Assembly: GCA_003331005.1 (NCBI GenBank)
Contig: QENC01000001.1
Coordinates: 62,001 to 126,000, forward strand
Origin: Candidatus Tokpelaia sp. JSC085
GTDB lineage: Bacteria; Pseudomonadota; Alphaproteobacteria; Rhizobiales; Rhizobiaceae
Direction of reading: 5' to 3'
DNA: 64,000 nt
The translations under genes and the position numbers were made by a program. Numbering within the stretch: the first letter of the stretch is position 1; the number at the start of each line of letters is the position of its first letter. The notes below the pieces were generated by a model. That model saw nothing but the letters and a program-made list of their open reading frames with translations. It was not told where the DNA came from and searched no databases. This document shows positions 1 to 7,407 of this stretch, in pieces.

Positions 1-257
1 TCATCATAGTTGAGAGCACGCAAATTGTGAAAGGCAACAAATTTGAGTGAATGGCAGGTTGCACATATCTCAGTATAAACTTTTAAACCACGCTGAAGTT
101 GTGCTCTGTCATAAACGCCAAATGGTCCACTAAAACTCCATTTTTGCTGCTGCGGTCTTACAAGAGGATAATGTATGGAAACTTCAGCCTTGGTGAATCC
201 TGTTCCCCAAAATATGGAGAGACCCATCCCCGTGAAGTAGACTATGATATTTATCAT
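1..257 (-). CDS. petC: Cytochrome c1 (bc1 complex), 5' part only
   Basis: Heme-c subunit of the ubiquinol:cytochrome c reductase. It accepts electrons from the Rieske protein and passes them to a soluble or membrane cytochrome c in the periplasm. Only the first 85 codons are in the window; the gene runs off the left edge. The ATG at 257 gives a short hydrophobic N-terminus with a signal-like stretch, then the family block WSFSGPFGVYDRAQLQRG and the heme attachment motif CATCH (C-x-x-C-H). The start lies 13 bp after the petB stop, so it is the third gene of petA-petB-petC. Its heme must be attached by a Ccm system, part of which is encoded at 10.3-13.6 kb. The function is certain; the far end cannot be seen. 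Confidence 0.93.
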   Translation of the reverse strand, partial: MINIIVYFTGMGLSIFWGTGFTKAEVSIHYPLVRPQQQKWSFSGPFGVYDRAQLQRGLKVYTEICATCHSLKFVAFHNLRALNYD

Positions 258-270
258 TACCGAGGGTTTC

Positions 271-1515
271 TCATTTTTTCTGATGTATGACTTCTTCTAT
301 TGAAGCAGGTAACCAATTTTTTTCAAACCTTGGTAAATATGGCATAATGATCAGAAAAAAGATAAAATAAAAAGCTGTTCCAATCTGCGACCAGATAACG
401 TCAACATCGTTAACCGATTGTGATCCAAGCCAGCCAAGAAAGATCACATCAACAATAAATAACCAGTAGCATATCCTATATAAAGGGCGAAAGCGTGCCG
501 AACGTACTTGTGAACGGTCAAGCCATGGAACAAACAACAAGATTAACAAGGATCCTGTCAGGACCATCACTCCGAACAAAGTGGATTCCAATGGGCCTAC
601 ATCAAAAGTAATGGCTCTGAGCATTGTATAAAATGGCAGGAAATACCACTCAGGCACGACATGTTGCGGTGTTCTAAAAATATCAGCTTGTATGTGATGA
701 TCTGCATGACTCATATAGTCAGGCATATAAAACAAAAACCACGCAAAAAAGATAAGAAAAATAGAGATTGTAAAAACATATTTAATCGCTGCATAAGGTA
801 CGAATGGTATTGTTTCTCTTTCTGATTGCACGTCAAGCCCTGTCGGGTTATTCTGACCGACCATATGCACAGCCCAGATATGTAACACGATTAGAAACAC
901 AAGGACAAAGGGCAAAAGGGAATGCACCACGTAAAAGCGATTAAGAGTTGGTTGGCCGATACTGTAGCCGCCAAGAAGCGTTTCATACAGCCAAGAACCA
1001 ACCAGCGGCATGGCACGGAATAGACCAGCTGCGATAGATACCTCTGCTGCAGATATCATACTCCAGGCCAGGACATGGCCTATGAAAGCCGTTGCCATCA
1101 TTGTCAGATAAATAAAAACACCTAGAATCCAGACAATCTCACGTGGGGATTTATGTGAACCATAATAAAGACTACGGGCCAGATGGATGTATACAGCAAT
1201 GAAGAAAAAAGACGATCCTACCGCATGCCAAGGACCGAACAACCAACCATATCGACCACTGCGCATAAAATGCTCACGTGATTCAAAGGCGGATCCAACA
1301 TCAGGCACATAATGCATAGCCATCACGATACCTGTTAAGATCTGTGAGGTTAGCATCAGTATCAAAATACAACCAAATGTATAAAAATAATTAAGGTTTT
1401 TTGGCACATAATACTTGATTATTGAATCATGGATCAGCCGTGGGAATGGTAGGCGATGATTCAGAAAGCGGCTGCAACGTGTTTTTGGTCGATAAGTGCC
1501 TTTTTCCTTTATCAT
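271..1515 (-). CDS. petB: Cytochrome b of the bc1 complex, with unusual Qo site
   Basis: Membrane subunit (414 aa, about eight helices) that holds hemes bL and bH and the two quinone sites. The helix B histidines (in WHAVGSS and AVYIHLARSLYYGS) and helix D histidines (NRFYVVHSLLP and LHIWAVH) are present, as are GQNNPTG and the Qo motif PEWY in VVPEWYFLPFY. Odd: the cd1-helix region, which in most bc1 complexes reads like GYVLPWGQMSFWGATV, here reads GHVLAWSMISAAEVSI with no length change. The usual HANGAS after helix A is HAVGSS. No reading-frame error explains this. The start is the first ATG, 15 bp after petA. It is certainly a cytochrome b; whether Qo chemistry is normal is open. Confidence 0.95.
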   Translation of the reverse strand: MIKEKGTYRPKTRCSRFLNHRLPFPRLIHDSIIKYYVPKNLNYFYTFGCILILMLTSQILTGIVMAMHYVPDVGSAFESREHFMRSGRYGWLFGPWHAVGSSFFFIAVYIHLARSLYYGSHKSPREIVWILGVFIYLTMMATAFIGHVLAWSMISAAEVSIAAGLFRAMPLVGSWLYETLLGGYSIGQPTLNRFYVVHSLLPFVLVFLIVLHIWAVHMVGQNNPTGLDVQSERETIPFVPYAAIKYVFTISIFLIFFAWFLFYMPDYMSHADHHIQADIFRTPQHVVPEWYFLPFYTMLRAITFDVGPLESTLFGVMVLTGSLLILLFVPWLDRSQVRSARFRPLYRICYWLFIVDVIFLGWLGSQSVNDVDVIWSQIGTAFYFIFFLIIMPYLPRFEKNWLPASIEEVIHQKK

Positions 1516-1530
1516 TTCTCACCTCACCTA

Positions 1531-2082
1531 TCACCTTATCGAAATCACTTTCTCTGAAATAAACTGGTAAGGAGGAATAGCCATATTACGACTGGCTGGA
1601 CCACTGCGTATCCTCCCTACGGTATCATAACTTGATCCGTGACAGGAGCAAAACCACCCATTATAGGATCCTGCACATACGTGTGGAATACATCCAAGGT
1701 GAGTACAAATATTTATAAGAATAATCCAGTTCTCACGTCCCTTTCCAGCACTCCGGGCAAGACTGGTTGCCGGAGTATCAGCTGGCAGATTGGCATTACG
1801 TGCATAGTGATCCTTCAGTGCTTTAAGGGGTGTTGCACGCGATTCCTCAATTTCCTCTGTTGTCTGGTTACGAATCATCACTGGCTTCCCACGCCACTTA
1901 ACAGTGAAAGTCATACCTTTTTCAATAGAGGAGATATCAACCGTAATCGTACTCTCTACTGCACGTTCATCATCATCCGGGCGCAGTTGATCAATAAAAG
2001 GCCATACAAGACCAGATACTCCAACCGCGCTTGCAACACCAGTTGCAAGAAACAGAAAATCGCGTCTAGTTTGCTTGCTCAT
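1531..2082 (-). CDS. petA: Rieske iron-sulfur subunit of the bc1 complex
   Basis: High-potential [2Fe-2S] protein that takes the first electron from ubiquinol at the Qo site and delivers it to cytochrome c1. The cluster-binding boxes are CTHLGC and CSCHGSSYD near the C-terminus. The N-terminus is MSKQTRRDFLFLATG, a twin-arginine-type anchor (TRRDF) followed by one membrane helix. I chose the ATG at 2082 (183 aa) because it fits the family; the frame stays open to an ATG at 2217, which would add 45 residues with no family resemblance. Neither start has a strong ribosome site. First gene of petA-petB-petC. Confidence 0.93.
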   Translation of the reverse strand: MSKQTRRDFLFLATGVASAVGVSGLVWPFIDQLRPDDDERAVESTITVDISSIEKGMTFTVKWRGKPVMIRNQTTEEIEESRATPLKALKDHYARNANLPADTPATSLARSAGKGRENWIILINICTHLGCIPHVCAGSYNGWFCSCHGSSYDTVGRIRSGPASRNMAIPPYQFISEKVISIR

Positions 2083-2418
2083 TGCCTGACCATCGACACT
2101 GGACAAAAACTGATCTTGAATGGAATCTTCATCTTTCCAGTTTACTTCTCTATCCCCTCTAAATAGGCTGTATAATCCTTCAATTGTAAAGGTTTGTAAA
2201 GGAGAAAGCATATGCATATATAATCATCACACCCTGCAAGCATCTTCATGATTTGAACCACACAAGATGATAACCAGAAGGATGTTAAATTATAGATCTC
2301 TTTCCAAGAAATTCTGTTATCATATCACATGAAATTAATAACGCAAAAAACGCAGATGATTGATACGGATATGATCTCTGTAAGTGTCGTGTTTTTGATG
2401 AAAGGTTAGGTTCAGCTT

Positions 2419-3765
2419 GTGTTAAGGCGTTTATCAGCTGAAAAAGCACCATGGCTTTTTGAGAAAAATTTACAGGTTTTGCTTTCTGCGTTGTCTGAAG
2501 GCAAAGAAGAAGCCCGGGTTGTCGGGGGTGCAATCCGAAACACGCTACTCGGAGAACCTATTAGGGATATTGATATTGCAACAACTACATTACCAGAGAT
2601 AACGATTGCACGGGCAAGGAGATTTGGCTTTAATATTCTGCCAACTGGGATTGATTTTGGGACAGTCACGGTTGGGACCAACGAAGGCCGTGGATATGAA
2701 ATCACAACATTGCGTGCGGATCTTGAGACTGATGGTCGCTATGCTCGAGTTTGCTTTGGACGAAACTGGAAGACAGATGCTAAAAGACGTGATTTTACAA
2801 TCAATGCTCTGTATGTTGATAAAGATGGTATAATTTATGATTATGTTGCTGGATTACAGGATATTGAAGATCATGTTTTACGCTTTATCGGCAGTGCGGA
2901 GGAACGTATTAGAGAGGACTGTTTACGTATCCTTCGATTTTTTCGTTTTTATGCTTGGATAGGGGATAGCCATTGTCCTGATTCGCAGGAAATAAAGGCT
3001 ATTGCAAGGTTAAAAGATAGCCTGTATCAGCTTTCTGCTGAACGAACCTGGAGTGAGTTAAGAAAACTGCTCGCTGCACCAGACCCTCTTCACAGCCTCC
3101 TCTGGATGCATAATATTGGAATATTAGCCATTGTACTGCCGGAGATAGAAAAGCAGTGGATGGAATCCATTCACGCTCTTATCGAAACTGAAAAATCATT
3201 AGCTTGGCAAGCTGATCCTCTACTGCGTTTAGCGACTCTTGTGCCATCCGACACTGTGCGGATAAAAGCGTTGGCTAATCGTTTAAAGTTTTCCAATGCT
3301 GAAAAAAATCGCCTGATTCAATTGTCTGTATCAAATCTGATAGCAACAGATTTCTCTGAAATTCAGCTTAAAAAGTGCATCTATTATGAAGGACGTCAAC
3401 CTGTTCTTGACCGGCTACGTCTGTCTATTGCTAACGCATATGCAACCACATTGCGTGATAATTGCATCTTTACAGGTGCTGGCAATTATGTCAGTTTAGA
3501 AAAACTTGCTCGCAATTGGAAGATCCCGACGTTTCCGATAAGTGGTCGAGACATGATGACCATGGGTTTCAATCAAGGGCCGGGAATAGGAAAAATGCTA
3601 AATATATTAGAAGACATGTGGATCAAATCCATGTTTCAATGGAATAAGAACTCATTGCTGGCCCATTTTGAGGAGGAATATAAAACGCCGGGTAGAGCGC
3701 TTGTGCAAGAAGAACACCGCTGTAATGAAATGAATGGATTCTTGAGATCATCGTCAACGAAGTAA
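2419..3765 (+). CDS. cca: CCA tRNA nucleotidyltransferase
   Basis: Adds or repairs the 3'-CCA end of tRNAs using CTP and ATP (class II nucleotidyltransferase fold). The N-terminal catalytic head shows VVGGAIRNTLLGE and the metal-binding DIDIAT (D-x-D), then RRDFTINAL and the ERIREDCLRILRFFRF block typical of the family. The start is a GTG; an upstream ATG at 2398 hits a stop after three codons, so GTG (or a later codon) must be used. At 448 aa it is slightly long for the rhizobial form (about 415-420 aa). It stands alone, divergent from petA and convergent with hemF. Confidence 0.9.
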   Translation: MLRRLSAEKAPWLFEKNLQVLLSALSEGKEEARVVGGAIRNTLLGEPIRDIDIATTTLPEITIARARRFGFNILPTGIDFGTVTVGTNEGRGYEITTLRADLETDGRYARVCFGRNWKTDAKRRDFTINALYVDKDGIIYDYVAGLQDIEDHVLRFIGSAEERIREDCLRILRFFRFYAWIGDSHCPDSQEIKAIARLKDSLYQLSAERTWSELRKLLAAPDPLHSLLWMHNIGILAIVLPEIEKQWMESIHALIETEKSLAWQADPLLRLATLVPSDTVRIKALANRLKFSNAEKNRLIQLSVSNLIATDFSEIQLKKCIYYEGRQPVLDRLRLSIANAYATTLRDNCIFTGAGNYVSLEKLARNWKIPTFPISGRDMMTMGFNQGPGIGKMLNILEDMWIKSMFQWNKNSLLAHFEEEYKTPGRALVQEEHRCNEMNGFLRSSSTK

Positions 3766-3825
3766 GAGATCGACACAACAGAGCAACAGAGGCATCTATG
3801 ATTATGATCGGATGGCTAGGCATGA

Positions 3826-4719
3826 TCATGGCCAACAAACTGTGGGGGGTAGGGATGACAAAATGGATTCCACATGACCATTTGTTTTAAAGCCAAAAAT
3901 AGTTCCTTTGTCATGCAGTAAGTTAAATTCCACGTAACGGCCGCGCTGAATGAGTTGCTCGTGACGCTCTTTATCATTCCATGTTTTGTTAAAATTTGCC
4001 CTAACAATATGGGGATAGATAACAGCAAAAGCACGACCCAGGTCACGGGTGAAGCTAAAATCAGCTTTCCAACCTCCCTTATCCTCTGGCGAGTGCAATA
4101 AGTCATAAAAAATACCACCTGTTCCTCGCGGTTCCCCGCGATGAGGTAGGAAAAAATACTCATCACACCATTGACGGAAACGATCATAATCTGCCACATT
4201 TTTGTGTTTTTCACAGACATACGACATGGCCTTGTGGAAGGTGATTGTATCAGGATCATCTTGCTTGCGGCGAGCACCAAGCATCGGTGTTAAATCAGCA
4301 CCACCACCAAACCACTGTTTCGTGGTTACAATCATTCGGGTATTCATATGAACGGATGGAACATGTGGGTTTTGCGGATGAGCAATAAGCGAGATACCCG
4401 AGGTCCAATAGCGTGGATCTTCTTTTGCTCCTGGCATTTCCTTGGAGAACTCACTTGAAAACTGTCCAAAAACTGTAGATGTCTGAATTGCTGTTTTCTC
4501 AAAAACACGGCCCCTTAAAACAGACATGACACCACCACCCTGTAGGCCATTGTCCTTTTCCCATGGGGTATACTCAAACCTTCCAGGCTGATAATCGCTG
4601 AACTGGCCTTCCAATTCGGATTCTAATTGCTCAAATGTCGCACAAAGACGATCGCGCAGCGAACAAAACCACAATGCAGCAATTTTTTTTCTGTCTTCAA
4701 TATCAGCATGAAGTAGCAT
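3826..4719 (-). CDS. hemF: Oxygen-dependent coproporphyrinogen III oxidase
   Basis: Decarboxylates two propionates of coproporphyrinogen III to give protoporphyrinogen IX, using O2; cytoplasmic heme synthesis. The 297-aa protein carries the family blocks [28 protein letters not shown] and [21 protein letters not shown]. The length is normal. It is monocistronic, with two inverted repeats about 55-90 bp upstream of its start (separate entries) that could be operators. Its presence implies heme synthesis capacity, which typical Bartonella lack. It would supply heme for the bc1 complex and the Ccm system encoded nearby. Confidence 0.95.
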   Translation of the reverse strand: MLLHADIEDRKKIAALWFCSLRDRLCATFEQLESELEGQFSDYQPGRFEYTPWEKDNGLQGGGVMSVLRGRVFEKTAIQTSTVFGQFSSEFSKEMPGAKEDPRYWTSGISLIAHPQNPHVPSVHMNTRMIVTTKQWFGGGADLTPMLGARRKQDDPDTITFHKAMSYVCEKHKNVADYDRFRQWCDEYFFLPHRGEPRGTGGIFYDLLHSPEDKGGWKADFSFTRDLGRAFAVIYPHIVRANFNKTWNDKERHEQLIQRGRYVEFNLLHDKGTIFGFKTNGHVESILSSLPPTVCWP

Positions 4720-4772
4720 AGCATTTTCCTATAGAAGGTTCACAAGATACAGCGCATACAGGTCTTACGTAG

Positions 4773-4791
4773 TATGCAGACAATCTGCATA
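4773..4791. promoter_or_regulatory. Inverted repeat TATGCAGA-CAA-TCTGCATA upstream of hemF
   Basis: Perfect 8-bp arms with a 3-bp centre, 54-72 bp before the hemF ATG. It has no T-run, so it is more like a protein-binding site or a leader hairpin than a terminator. No regulator is assigned. It lies directly beside a second inverted repeat at 4795-4810. Confidence 0.4.
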
Positions 4792-4794
4792 TCC

Positions 4795-4810
4795 TTAGAA
4801 TCGCTTCTAA
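4795..4810. promoter_or_regulatory. Inverted repeat TTAGAA-TCGC-TTCTAA, possible Irr/ICE-like box
   Basis: Perfect 6-bp arms about 76-91 bp before the hemF start. The arms resemble the rhizobial iron control element bound by Irr (TTTAGAA...TTCTAAA), as I recall it. The spacer here is 4 bp, whereas I recall 3 bp for the consensus, so the match is imperfect. Regulation of heme synthesis by Irr is known in Hyphomicrobiales; its link to this site is inference. Confidence 0.35.
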
Positions 4811-4922
4811 ATAGGAAATACAGGCTTTCTATTACAGTGTAGAGGAAAAAGGGTTGTTTTTCAAGAAATAGGAGCTGGTTATTGCTATGCCGCTTTTTCT
4901 GTATAAAGTACTTGTTAACCTC

Positions 4923-5342
4923 TTAATATTTCTTGTTGCTGAGAATATCACGTATTTCCATTAAAAGCTTGTCGGTATGTGGCAAAATCTTTTCTTTCGA
5001 TTCTTTCTCATCTGAGTGGCGTAAACTACTAAGTGCCTTTACAATAATAAAAAGAACCAATGCAATAATAAGAAAATTGATCAATAATGTAATGAAATTG
5101 CCATAGGCAATCGTTGCACCAGCTTGACGTGCAGCAGAAAGAGTTGTCTGTGGTTGGCCTGCAAGTTGCAGAAACATGTTCGAAAAATCAATTCCACCAG
5201 TTATTAGAGCAATAACCGGCATTAAAATATCATTGACAATAGAATTGACAAGACCGCCGAAAGTGCTACCGATAATAACACCGATCGCAAGATCAATCAT
5301 ATTCCCTTTCAGTGCGAATTTTTTAAATTCCTTCAGCATCAT
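4923..5342 (-). CDS. mscL: Large-conductance mechanosensitive channel
   Basis: Homopentameric inner-membrane channel that opens under osmotic downshock. The sequence from [25 protein letters not shown] onward is the canonical N-terminal amphipathic helix and pore-lining TM1; TM2 is [22 protein letters not shown], followed by a charged cytoplasmic helix. I placed the start at 5342 (139 aa) because an AGGA lies 8 bp upstream and the length fits the family; the frame is open further upstream but with non-family sequence. Monocistronic. Confidence 0.95.
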   Translation of the reverse strand: MMLKEFKKFALKGNMIDLAIGVIIGSTFGGLVNSIVNDILMPVIALITGGIDFSNMFLQLAGQPQTTLSAARQAGATIAYGNFITLLINFLIIALVLFIIVKALSSLRHSDEKESKEKILPHTDKLLMEIRDILSNKKY

Positions 5343-6014
5343 ATTCCATTTCCTAAAGCGGATGCTACTGCTAAGCCATAACAATAATAAAGAATATTGA
5401 CTTACACACTGTTCTAGTGACCAGAAATGCAAAGCATCAGGTATCCATCTCTTTTATCCTAACGGAGGCGTGATTGCATCACGCTGCACTTGGTATAAAT
5501 ATATTTCTATATCTTTTTTCAGAATTTGTGGGTCATTTCTGATTGACCACCAGAGCTGTAGAGACCTTGCAGAAAATTTTAGAATGAATTAACACCCGCA
5601 TAGACAATCACAGCCACGTGCGTCATCTAAAACTTGTAGATCTGTCTAGCCGGACAAGTAGAAAAAGCTGCGGGGAATAGGTATACCTCCTTTTAAAGAG
5701 AATATGCTTTACATTGAAATTGCAGAAGCACGGCGCCACGCACCCTAGTGATAAACTAGTTATTATTTATTTTGCATCGTATGAATGACATAGTATTTCT
5801 ATACAGCAAGTATGCATATCATATTATCGTCTTGTTTTTTCTGATACACAACTTGAATAGGCTAAGCGTTAACTAACCGATTATGAGCAAATAATTTGTA
5901 CCTGAAGGAAACGTCAAACTTTTTTTCCTATCATAAGCTGATTGCAATAAATAGATAAAACAAGAAAATAAAACGAGATGCGTTTCTATTTTCTCAGAGT
6001 TCGGGAGTAGTCAC
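5343..6014. other. Intergenic gap between mscL and metF (about 670 bp)
   Basis: No credible gene on either strand. It contains a strong short hairpin at 5468-5484 (GCGTGAT-TGC-ATCACGC) and a weaker CTAGT-GATAA-ACTAG repeat near 5746-5760. Both flanking genes are transcribed away from it, so it must hold two divergent promoters. I looked for a SAM-II type element before metF and could not support one. Confidence 0.5.
5468..5484. repeat. Hairpin GCGTGAT-TGC-ATCACGC
   Basis: Seven perfect base pairs with a 3-nt loop, 126-142 bp upstream of the mscL start and far from metF. No T-run follows on either strand, so it is not a standard terminator. It could be an operator or a small structured RNA; no function assigned. 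Confidence 0.35.
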
Positions 6015-6911
6015 ATGTCTTCATATGGTTTTTTATGCCCTGAGAGTATAAAGGTTTCATTTGAATTTTTTCCACCCAGATCTGAAAATATAGGAAAAAA
6101 ACTATGGCGGACAGTAGAACGTCTTGCTTTGTTACAACCGCATTTTGTTTCAGTGACATATGGTGCTGGTGGCTCAACACGTGAACGCACCATACATACA
6201 GTTGCACGTGTTTTAAGGGAAACAGCTCTTGTCACAGCTGCTCATCTGACATGTGCTGGTGCAACCTGCGAAGAGGTAGAGAGGATAGCGCGTGAATTTG
6301 CTTCCCTTGGCGTTCGTCATTTTATTGCATTGCGCGGGGATCCAGAAAATGGTCATGGCGACACCTATCAGTCAACCACGGGTGGATATGCCAATGCAGT
6401 GGAACTAGTAGCCGGCCTTAAGGCAATCAATAATAATTTTGATATTTCAGTGTCTGCTTATCCAGAAAAGCATCCTGAAAGTCCTGATTTTGCCACGGAT
6501 ATCGATTTGCTTAAGCGTAAGATTGACAAAGGTGCAACACGGGCAATCACACAGGCCTTTTTTGATAATGATCAATATGAAAGTTATTTGGAAAAAATAC
6601 GGGCCGCCGGTATTAATATCCCAGTCATTCCAGGAATCCTGCCTATTCATAATTTCTGGCACGTAAAAAGTTTTTGCAGCCGTACTTGTACCGGCATTCC
6701 CTTTTGGTTAGCTCATCGTTTTGAAGGTTTAGAAAATGATCCTAAAACCCATGCGCATATATCAGCTTTTGTGGCTGCTGAACAGGTCCTTGACCTGATT
6801 AAACGTGGTGTCAAGGAGTTTCACTTCTATACCTTAAACCAAGCGGATCTTACCTATACAACTTGCCATCTGATAGGTATTCGTCCGAAAAAAAGAATAA
6901 AAGTAGGATAA
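6015..6911 (+). CDS. metF: 5,10-methylenetetrahydrofolate reductase
   Basis: FAD enzyme that reduces 5,10-methylene-THF to 5-methyl-THF, the methyl donor for methionine synthesis. The 298-aa TIM barrel shows the N-terminal catalytic Glu in VSFEFFPPRS, FVSVTYGAGGSTRERT, HLTCAGAT and HFIALRGDPE, and AITQAFFDND. A GGGAG lies upstream of the ATG. It stands alone and converges on rpsT; the methionine synthase is not in the window, though metC (33.4 kb) is. Complete and normal in length. Confidence 0.95.
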   Translation: MSSYGFLCPESIKVSFEFFPPRSENIGKKLWRTVERLALLQPHFVSVTYGAGGSTRERTIHTVARVLRETALVTAAHLTCAGATCEEVERIAREFASLGVRHFIALRGDPENGHGDTYQSTTGGYANAVELVAGLKAINNNFDISVSAYPEKHPESPDFATDIDLLKRKIDKGATRAITQAFFDNDQYESYLEKIRAAGINIPVIPGILPIHNFWHVKSFCSRTCTGIPFWLAHRFEGLENDPKTHAHISAFVAAEQVLDLIKRGVKEFHFYTLNQADLTYTTCHLIGIRPKKRIKVG

Positions 6912-7016
6912 ATCACTACTTGTGTTTTGATAAAAATAAAAGGATTCGAACGTTATTTTCTGTATTGAAAAAAAGCTTCCACTGCCACTGCTGCTGTCAG
7001 AAGAATTCTAGAAATT

Positions 7017-7289
7017 TTAGGGTAAAGCACAAAAAGCTCTAAGTCGTTTAGACAGCCGCGATATCTTTCGGGCAGCATTATTCCTATGAATAACACCTTT
7101 ATTAACTGCACGCATCACCTCTGGTTCGAGCAACCTAAAAGAATCTTGCGCAGCTACCTTATCACTGTATCTAAGCGCATCCTCAAACTTTCGTATAAAT
7201 GTGCGCACCCGCGAACGGCGAGATTGATTAATTTTAGTACGAGTTATAATCTTCCGCACAACCTTTCTAGCAGAAGGCGTATTTGCCAT
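7017..7289 (-). CDS. rpsT: 30S ribosomal protein S20
   Basis: Small basic protein (90 aa) that binds 16S rRNA early in 30S assembly. The start [14 protein letters not shown], the internal [13 protein letters not shown] and C-terminal [18 protein letters not shown] are family signatures. In many rhizobia rpsT lies beside dnaA; here it lies between metF and acnA with no dnaA, so local order is rearranged. Monocistronic. Confidence 0.97.
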   Translation of the reverse strand: MANTPSARKVVRKIITRTKINQSRRSRVRTFIRKFEDALRYSDKVAAQDSFRLLEPEVMRAVNKGVIHRNNAARKISRLSKRLRAFCALP

Positions 7290-7407
7290 AGGACTTTCCT
7301 CATCTTATAACTTAGCTATCAACTATTAACCATAAAAATATAGGCTTATACACATCCCAAGTAATTATCTTGGTTCAAGATAAAAAGTCAATACTAAAAT
7401 TTCTAAT

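Noticed and set aside
1021-1090. A compensated frameshift in petB hiding the canonical PWGQMS motif
   Set aside because: The other frames of this stretch contain stops or unrelated residues, and the altered sequence aligns to the family without gaps. The change is a true substitution pattern.
5848-5930. SAM-II type riboswitch before metF
   Set aside because: GTTAACTAACCGATTATG recalls part of the SAM-II core, but the downstream GCTAAA pairing segment is missing, so I do not call it.
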